This document shows, piece after piece, positions 6,477-10,359 of a DNA stretch of 10,359 nucleotides. Made by a program: the position numbers and the translations under genes. This stretch comes from Acidimicrobiaceae bacterium. Its GTDB lineage: Bacteria > Actinomycetota > Acidimicrobiia > Acidimicrobiales > Acidimicrobiaceae. Location of the stretch: positions 1-10,359 of the forward strand of contig JABEUO010000005.1 in NCBI GenBank assembly GCA_013044415.1. The letters are read 5' to 3'. Each line of letters begins with the position of its first letter. Position 1 is the first letter of the stretch. The notes beneath the pieces were generated by a model, which saw nothing but the letters and a program-made list of their open reading frames with translations, was not told where the DNA came from and did no database searches.

Positions 6477-7499
6477 TCACTTATTTGCGCCCGACCAGAT
6501 GAGCTGGCTCACCGGGACGTTAGCACTGATCCACCCGAGCTGCTTCATCAACTGCTCCTGACCTTGGACTGTGTTCGAACCAATTTTTGCATTCCAAACC
6601 GGTAGTTTCATGCTATTGGCAACCGAAACAGGGATACTCGAATAGGTAGGAATGACGGCACGAGCAGCAGCTGGATTTGCAGCAGCGTAGTTGAGTGACT
6701 CGTTTATTGCCGCGACGAACCTTTTGACGATTCCCGGATTGGAGGCTAACTCCGAGGAGTTTGTGAAGTAACCCGAGACCAGCATTCCAGGCTGCTCGCC
6801 TTCAAACAGGGGCGATAGGAGCTTTCCCCCGTGAGCAGCTATCGCGGCGACAAAGGGCTCTACCTCGGTTACGGCCTGCACCTGACCTGCGCTCAATGCC
6901 GCTGGCATCGTTGGGAAGGAAAGGACTACAACGTGCACCGAGGAGGGATTTACCCCATTCTTTAGTAAAACACTATCTAGTGCGAGTTCGTTCTCACCTT
7001 GTAAGGCGTTGGAGGCGATGGTCTTGCCGGCCAGACCGGATATGGATGTGATTCCGCTATTGGCGCTTACCAAGATTCCTGACCATGCTTGGGACGCGCT
7101 GGAGGCGGCGAAGTCACCCGCAGCGACAAACTTTAGCGGGATGCCATGGGCATTCGCCAGTATCAAATTTGCAGTTGCGCCATATCCAAACTGCAGGGAA
7201 CCCCCGACAACCGCAGAGGCAACCGCTGCGCCGCCTTGCAGAGCGTGGGGGACGACGGTTAGCTTCTCTTTTGCGAAGAAGCCCTCTTTGATACCGAGGT
7301 AAAGTGGCGCCACGTCGGCTATCGGCAGTACGCCGACGTTGACCGTGGCGGGTTTGAGGGTTGTCGCAGCCGTAGTAGATGCGCTACTGGTAGTCGTCGA
7401 AGCCGAAGTTGAGCTCCCGCAGGCAGCGGCCAAGATCCCCAAAGAGACGAGCGCCGAGGCCACTCCGAAGCGGCGGCGGTTGTTTTTAGATATACCCAT
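6477..7499 (-). CDS. ABC transporter substrate-binding lipoprotein, NMT1/SsuA/TauA-like
   Basis: This is the extracytoplasmic solute receptor that delivers ligand to the permease pair. The 340-residue product begins with a basic n-region (KNNRRR), a hydrophobic core and the lipobox LAAAC, so it is predicted to be lipidated at Cys27 after signal peptidase II cleavage. A Ser/Thr/Ala-rich tether (about 28-48) leads to the mature domain, which starts VNVGVLPIADVAPLYLGIKEGFF, a typical opening of NMT1/THI5-like and SsuA/TauA receptors. Internal motifs such as GLAGKTIAS and the VTEVEPFVAA hinge region fit the two-lobe fold. Start ATG 7499 has GGGGGA about ten bases upstream. It heads the transporter part of the minus-strand cluster, 145 bp downstream of the FAH-family gene. 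The ligand is unknown. The tether composition is common in Actinobacteria and is the main clue to the host. Confidence 0.94.
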   Translation of the reverse strand: MGISKNNRRRFGVASALVSLGILAAACGSSTSASTTTSSASTTAATTLKPATVNVGVLPIADVAPLYLGIKEGFFAKEKLTVVPHALQGGAAVASAVVGGSLQFGYGATANLILANAHGIPLKFVAAGDFAASSASQAWSGILVSANSGITSISGLAGKTIASNALQGENELALDSVLLKNGVNPSSVHVVVLSFPTMPAALSAGQVQAVTEVEPFVAAIAAHGGKLLSPLFEGEQPGMLVSGYFTNSSELASNPGIVKRFVAAINESLNYAAANPAAARAVIPTYSSIPVSVANSMKLPVWNAKIGSNTVQGQEQLMKQLGWISANVPVSQLIWSGANK

Positions 7500-7590
7500 T
7501 TTTTAGATCCCCCAATTGACTTTCTAATTAACTACTGCAACTTGACTTATAAAGTGTTGACTCCGGCGGGTGGCTGCGAGCGATAGTGGC

Positions 7591-7648
7591 GTAGTGAGAA
7601 ATAGTCTTTCCTTTCGCAAGGTACGCCCCTTGTCGGCTTTTTCACTAC
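7591..7648 (-). other. Potential RNA secondary structure between the FAH-family gene and the transporter genes
   Basis: Reading the minus strand, the outer arms 7648-7638 and 7601-7591 pair at ten of eleven positions (GTAGTGA is exact). Inside, CAAGG (7632-7628) and CCTTG (7621-7617) form a hairpin with a six-base loop. The outer arm begins on the FAH-family stop codon. No U-tract follows, so it does not look like an intrinsic terminator; it may stabilise or process a common transcript. The function is inferred. Confidence 0.35.
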
Positions 7649-8517
7649 ATCCAGATGTCGGCGGGCGGCGGATTCTCGCCATATGCGTCCATCCAGGAGA
7701 CTATCGGTGAACGAAGGATGCCGAGTTTTTCGATTTGGGCCTCTACTACGTCACCCGGTTTGAGGTAATTGGCAAAGGGGTCGTCGGTACTAGCTGCGAC
7801 CCCAGCGATGGTACCGGTGGAGATGAGGTCCCCGGGACTGTAGATCTGGGGCGAGTGGTAGGCGACTAGCTGAGGAATCGACACCGACATCCTGCTAGTG
7901 TTCGACTTCTGCCTGACCTGCCCATTTACCCGCAGCTCCATGTCTAGGTCGTGTGGATCCCCGACCTCGTCAGCGGTTACTATCCAAGGCCCGATCGGGC
8001 AGAAGGTATCTATCGCCTTCGAGAATGAGAAGACCCCCGAGGCCATCTCCCTGCGCTGGATGTCCCTCGCCGTGATGTCGTTGAAGATCATGTACCCAGC
8101 GATGTGCTCTACGGCTTGTTCCGCAGAGAAGAACTTTCCGCCTTTCCCTATGACCATCACCATTTCGAGTTCGTAGTCGAGCTCATTGGTGAGCTGGCTC
8201 GGATAGACGACCGGTTCTTCTGGTCCGACGATGGCGTCGACGTTTTGGAAAAAGACGATTCCTTTGTTTACTGGATGTGACCAGTTGACACGGGCCAGAT
8301 CTTCGTGGTGCTCTCGGAAGTTGCCAGCGGTGTGGAAAAACTTCTTAGGTATTATCGGTGCCCGGAGTTTGGCATCTGCGAGGCGAACCCTATTCCCCGT
8401 CTCTTTGACCGAAGAGTCACGTTCGAAGTATTCGCGCATCGTCGCACAGTCGAGTTCAATGATCATGTCGTCTACTATGCGCCCGACTCGTCCGGCATCA
8501 AATGTAACTAGCTTCAT
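7645..8517 (-). CDS. Fumarylacetoacetate hydrolase (FAH) family protein
   Basis: This is a 290-residue enzyme of the FAH superfamily, whose metal-dependent members hydrolyse C-C bonds of diketo acids, decarboxylate, or isomerise 2-hydroxymuconate-type products. The N-terminal cap-like region (about 1-55) precedes the core. Metal-site motifs are YELE (115-118) and FNDITARDIQ with Asp147 (145-154). The active-site Lys167 is in SKAIDTFCPIGPWIVT, and the STGTIAGV turn lies at 233-240. Start ATG 8517 has GGGGGG five bases upstream and the normal MKLVTF opening. An upstream in-frame start at 8604 is rejected because it would run through the promoter and operator palindrome. The gene is divergent from a dehydrogenase that carries the same operator, and the importer lies downstream on the same strand. 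Likely roles are diketo-deoxy-sugar-acid hydrolase or ring-cleavage-product hydrolase; the sequence does not decide. Confidence 0.93.
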   Translation of the reverse strand: MKLVTFDAGRVGRIVDDMIIELDCATMREYFERDSSVKETGNRVRLADAKLRAPIIPKKFFHTAGNFREHHEDLARVNWSHPVNKGIVFFQNVDAIVGPEEPVVYPSQLTNELDYELEMVMVIGKGGKFFSAEQAVEHIAGYMIFNDITARDIQRREMASGVFSFSKAIDTFCPIGPWIVTADEVGDPHDLDMELRVNGQVRQKSNTSRMSVSIPQLVAYHSPQIYSPGDLISTGTIAGVAASTDDPFANYLKPGDVVEAQIEKLGILRSPIVSWMDAYGENPPPADIWM

Positions 8518-8522
8518 TCCGA

Positions 8523-8530
8523 CCCCCCTT
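8523..8530 (-). promoter_or_regulatory. G-rich ribosome binding site that sets the FAH-family start
   Basis: AAGGGGGG on the minus strand ends five bases before ATG 8517. Pairing with the 16S anti-Shine-Dalgarno would need a G:U wobble. The same G-rich style precedes bkdA1 (GAGGGGG) and the binding lipoprotein (GGGGGA). Confidence 0.6.
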
Positions 8531-8542
8531 TTATTGTCTAGT

Positions 8543-8569
8543 TTTATACAGTGAAAGTCACTTTTACTG
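8543..8569 (-). promoter_or_regulatory. FAH-family gene operator palindrome with adjoining -10 box
   Basis: Arms CAGTGAAAGT (8549-8558) and ACTTTTACTG (8560-8569) around a central C form a palindrome with nine of ten paired positions. On the minus strand the palindrome directly abuts TATAAA (8548-8543), a five-of-six -10 match, which predicts a start near 8536 and a leader of about 20 bases. A convincing -35 was not seen. A protein on the palindrome would cover the promoter spacer, so repression is the simplest reading. Confidence 0.65.
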
Positions 8570-8765
8570 ATGAAAAGATTATCAGGCCGGATTTTTGATG
8601 TCAAGTAGTTCGGATAGCTAAGTCCTTAAAGAAACCGGATCTCGGGATCTCGCCATTACAACGAAGGTCCGCCGCAATGATATTGGGGTAAATGAAATCA
8701 GCTCCATCTGGGAGAAGTGTTTTCATAGGCGCAGCTAGAGGTGGTAATTGCGATTGGCGACTTCG

Positions 8766-8793
8766 TCACCTCGATCTTAGGAAATCGAGGTGA
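8766..8793. repeat. Perfect 10-bp inverted repeat (stem-loop)
   Basis: TCACCTCGAT (8766-8775) and ATCGAGGTGA (8784-8793) are exact reverse complements around the eight-base loop CTTAGGAA. It lies 22 bp upstream of the dehydrogenase -35. No U-tract follows immediately, although TTTT occurs at 8810-8813. It could be a second operator or a barrier to transcription from upstream. Confidence 0.55.
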
Positions 8794-8815
8794 TCGGGGC
8801 CTGGGTCCCTTTTAG

Positions 8816-8861
8816 TTGACAACCATAACTTTGGATGTGATAATGAAAGTGACTTTTACTA
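8816..8861 (+). promoter_or_regulatory. Strong sigma-70-type promoter overlapped by the shared operator palindrome
   Basis: TTGACA (8816-8821) is a perfect -35. After exactly 17 bases comes GATAAT (8839-8844), five of six -10 matches, preceded by TGT, an extended -10. Transcription should start near 8851, about 40 bases before GTG 8892. The second palindrome, arms TAATGAAAGT (8841-8850) and ACTTTTACTA (8852-8861) around G, overlaps the -10 and start site. It is nearly the same sequence as the one at 8549-8569, so a common repressor is likely. Confidence 0.8.
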
Positions 8862-8891
8862 AATGAAACTAAGGACGAAAGAGGATACTCA

Positions 8892-9668
8892 GTGGGTGAC
8901 GAAGTCGGATTGGAATTTGATCCAGATTGGCTCGGACTAGCTGGCAGCGGGGTACTGATTGCGGGCGCCGGAGGCATCGGTTCTGCTTGTGCTAAGGCCT
9001 TTATGGGAGCGGGTGCACGGATAGCACTGGTAGATCTTGATCGAGAGCGTCTCGAATCGGTCTCGAAGGAGCTTGGACCCGATACGCAGACTATTACCGC
9101 CGATCTTTCGACTGGAAGTGGAGCACGGCATGCGGTCGCTTTGGCAGAGAAAGCCCTCGGCGGTATCGACGTGCTAGTACACGCGGTGGGCATCAACCTG
9201 AGGAAACCGGTGATCGACTTTACCGATGGCGAGTGGAGGAAGATCCAGTCGATCAACTTTGACAGTGCATTTTATCTCGCCCAGGCGGCCGGAAAGTCGA
9301 TGGTCGATCGGAGAAGGGGCCGGATCATCATGCTCTCGTCGGTTTCGGGACTACTCGCCCACGCTGACCACGCTCCCTATGCAGCAAGTAAGGGAGGAAT
9401 AAACCAGATGATGAGGGTTATGGCTAGGGAGTGGGCTTGCTACGGGGTCACCGTCAACGCCATTGCGCCTGGATATATCGAAACTGACCTGACTCAGGAG
9501 TACCTCTCTAGGGATGACAATCGCCTCAAGCTCGAGAAGATGGTGCCGGTCGGTCGGCTCGGAACGACCATCGAGCTGACTGGCCCGGCGCTTTTTTTGG
9601 CCTCACGGCACGCCTCATTTATCACCGGTCACGTGCTCTACGTCGATGGCGGCCGGACTTTGGTTTGA
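8892..9668 (+). CDS. Short-chain dehydrogenase/reductase (SDR), classical type
   Basis: This 258-residue cytoplasmic NAD(P)-dependent oxidoreductase has the classical SDR layout. A Rossmann glycine motif reads IAGAGGIG (23-30), one residue shorter than TGxxxGxG. An acidic end of strand two reads VDLDRE (47-52, Asp48 and Asp50), which suggests NAD rather than NADP. Asp71 is in ADLS, and HAVG (97-100) stands where NNAG is usual. The catalytic tetrad reads Asn122, Ser150, Tyr163 and Lys167 (YAASK), followed by PGYIETDL (193-200) and the C-terminal GHVLYVDGG. The start is GTG 8892, with AGAGGA six bases upstream. It is expressed from the operator-controlled promoter and is probably followed in the same transcript by the next SDR, 96 bp away. 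Polyol or sugar-acid dehydrogenases and 3-oxoacyl reductases share this architecture; the substrate is unknown. Confidence 0.94.
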   Translation: MGDEVGLEFDPDWLGLAGSGVLIAGAGGIGSACAKAFMGAGARIALVDLDRERLESVSKELGPDTQTITADLSTGSGARHAVALAEKALGGIDVLVHAVGINLRKPVIDFTDGEWRKIQSINFDSAFYLAQAAGKSMVDRRRGRIIMLSSVSGLLAHADHAPYAASKGGINQMMRVMAREWACYGVTVNAIAPGYIETDLTQEYLSRDDNRLKLEKMVPVGRLGTTIELTGPALFLASRHASFITGHVLYVDGGRTLV

Positions 9669-9700
9669 AGAATTCGCTCGAGGTGGGATGCCAGTTTCGG

Positions 9701-9717
9701 GGTCCGGTTGACGGACC
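9701..9717. repeat. Small hairpin between the two dehydrogenase genes
   Basis: GGTCCG (9701-9706) and CGGACC (9712-9717) are exact complements around GTTGA. There is no U-tract, so termination is not indicated; it may be a processing or stability element in an SDR-SDR transcript. Confidence 0.35.
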
Positions 9718-9764
9718 AGAGGGTGAATTTAGAGATGTATTGCGAGTTAAAAAAGGGAGCATTT

Positions 9765-10359
9765 ATGACAAATGATCAAGGGGCGAAGTACTCCGGTTTT
9801 CCCCAACCCGTCTACCCCCGCTTCAGCGGGAAATGGGTTATGGTTACCGGAGCGGGGACCGGTTTCGGATCGACGCTAGCTCAGCGGGCTGCCGCCGAAG
9901 GGGCCAACGTAGTTATCCACTACAACTCTTCGGAGGATGGTGCTAAAAGGACTGCGGAATTCGTCGAGTCCTTTGGAAGAGAGGCGATTATCGTCCAGGC
10001 CGACCTTAGGTATTGGGATCAAACTCGGGAGATGTGCGCAAAAGTTTGGGACCATATTGGTGCCTTGGACGTCCTTGTGAACAATGTAGGTGATATTGCT
10101 ACGGACCAAATGTCCTGGCAGGACATAACTGAAGAAGTGGTCGACCGGGTTTTGGCGGTAGATATAAAAGGTACCTTGGCGATGATCCACGAAAATGGTG
10201 GGCGGATGCTCAAGCGCGGTAGGGGGGCGATCGTCAATATTGCCTCCACCGTTGTAGTACGGGGAAGTCCGAGGGCTCCTCAGTATGCAGCGGGGAAGTA
10301 TGGGATTTTAGGGCTAACTAAGTCCTATGCCGCCGCCTTTGCCCCGACGGTTAGGGTCA
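9765..10359 (+). CDS. Second SDR-family oxidoreductase (partial, 3' end outside window)
   Basis: The frame from ATG 9765 stays open for 198 codons to the right edge; classical SDRs have about 250 residues, so roughly the last fifth is missing. After a 20-residue leader the Rossmann motif TGAGTGFG lies at 28-35, followed by ADLR (79-82) and NNVG (106-109). Ser161 (NIAST) and Tyr174/Lys178 (YAAGK) form the expected catalytic set. The usual tetrad Asn position is Asp133 in AVDIKGT. At the end of strand two is HYNSSED (52-58), without the acidic residue that marks NAD users directly after the strand, so NADP use is possible. AAGGGAG sits about seven bases before the ATG. It follows the first SDR in the same direction and probably shares its operator-controlled promoter. 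A 3-oxoacyl-ACP reductase-like fold is clear; the substrate is not. Confidence 0.93.
   Translation, partial: MTNDQGAKYSGFPQPVYPRFSGKWVMVTGAGTGFGSTLAQRAAAEGANVVIHYNSSEDGAKRTAEFVESFGREAIIVQADLRYWDQTREMCAKVWDHIGALDVLVNNVGDIATDQMSWQDITEEVVDRVLAVDIKGTLAMIHENGGRMLKRGRGAIVNIASTVVVRGSPRAPQYAAGKYGILGLTKSYAAAFAPTVRV

Larger units (their letters stand above)
8518..8891. other. 374-bp divergent control region between the FAH-family gene and the dehydrogenase
   Basis: This stretch holds no convincing gene. From left to right it contains the FAH-family ribosome site, a -10-like TATAAA (8548-8543, minus), a 21-bp palindrome (8549-8569), about 190 bp without clear structure, a perfect stem-loop (8766-8793), a strong plus-strand promoter (8816-8844) with a second 21-bp palindrome (8841-8861), and the dehydrogenase ribosome site AGAGGA. 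A 33-codon frame at 8692-8793 ends inside the stem-loop and is not supported as a gene. Confidence 0.7.

Noticed and set aside
7538..7560. Imperfect palindrome around ACTTATAAAGT upstream of the binding lipoprotein as a third copy of the 21-bp operator
   Set aside because: It shares only short AAAGT-like pieces with the two operators and lacks their core, so it is not counted as a site.
8692..8793. 33-codon frame (ATG 8692) with GGGGT upstream, a possible leader peptide
   Set aside because: It ends inside the stem-loop and no attenuator or codon bias is visible; too short to support without conservation.
8777..9256. 159-codon minus-strand open frame opposite the first SDR
   Set aside because: It is opposite a well-supported enzyme gene and crosses the strong plus-strand promoter and operator; its low-complexity Ser/Pro-rich translation looks non-coding.
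1..10359. CRISPR array, tRNA or rRNA genes, insertion sequences, phage or defence genes
   Set aside because: No spaced direct repeats of CRISPR length, no tRNA-like cloverleaf, no transposase or integrase and no recognised defence domain were seen.

Overview
The window is ordinary-looking bacterial chromosome with a catabolic gene set. It has moderate G+C, dense genes, several GTG starts and short or overlapping gene junctions. The solute-binding lipoprotein, with its lipobox Cys followed by a long Ser/Thr linker, resembles those of Actinobacteria, possibly acidimicrobial relatives. That placement is an inference; there is no rRNA or other phylogenetic marker here. The branched-chain dehydrogenase genes, in contrast, are of the Pseudomonas BkdA1/BkdA2 type.

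Left part (1-2645): a divergent bkd locus. On the minus strand lie bkdA1 (E1 alpha, 569-1834) and bkdA2 (E1 beta, running off the left edge from 566), two bases apart. Facing away on the plus strand is an Lrp/AsnC-family regulator (2100-2645), the arrangement known for bkdR in Pseudomonas. The 265-bp gap between them holds a 13-bp palindrome near bkdA1 and five GTCATA repeats at an exact 11-bp period in front of the regulator.

Middle (2748-7499, all minus): an epoxide-hydrolase-type alpha/beta hydrolase (2748-3728) lies convergent to the regulator. Then comes a NitT/TauT-type ABC importer transcribed in the order binding lipoprotein (7499-6477), permease (6445-5612), second non-identical permease (5615-4812), ATPase (4819-4013). 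The junctions are translationally coupled. The substrate is unknown.

Right part (7645-10359): a fumarylacetoacetate-hydrolase (FAH) family enzyme (minus, 7645-8517) and a short-chain dehydrogenase (plus, 8892-9668) are divergent. They are followed by a second, partial dehydrogenase (plus, from 9765). Both divergent promoters carry nearly the same 21-bp palindrome at the -10 region, so one repressor, not encoded in the window, probably controls both sides. The FAH gene may be co-transcribed with the importer, 145 bp downstream. Together these look like an inducible uptake-and-degradation module for an unidentified organic acid or sugar acid: import, one or two NAD(P)-dependent oxidations, then C-C bond hydrolysis of a diketo acid. 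This module is the most interesting content of the window. The enzymes belong to known families, but the substrate, the regulator and the pathway cannot be read from the sequence.
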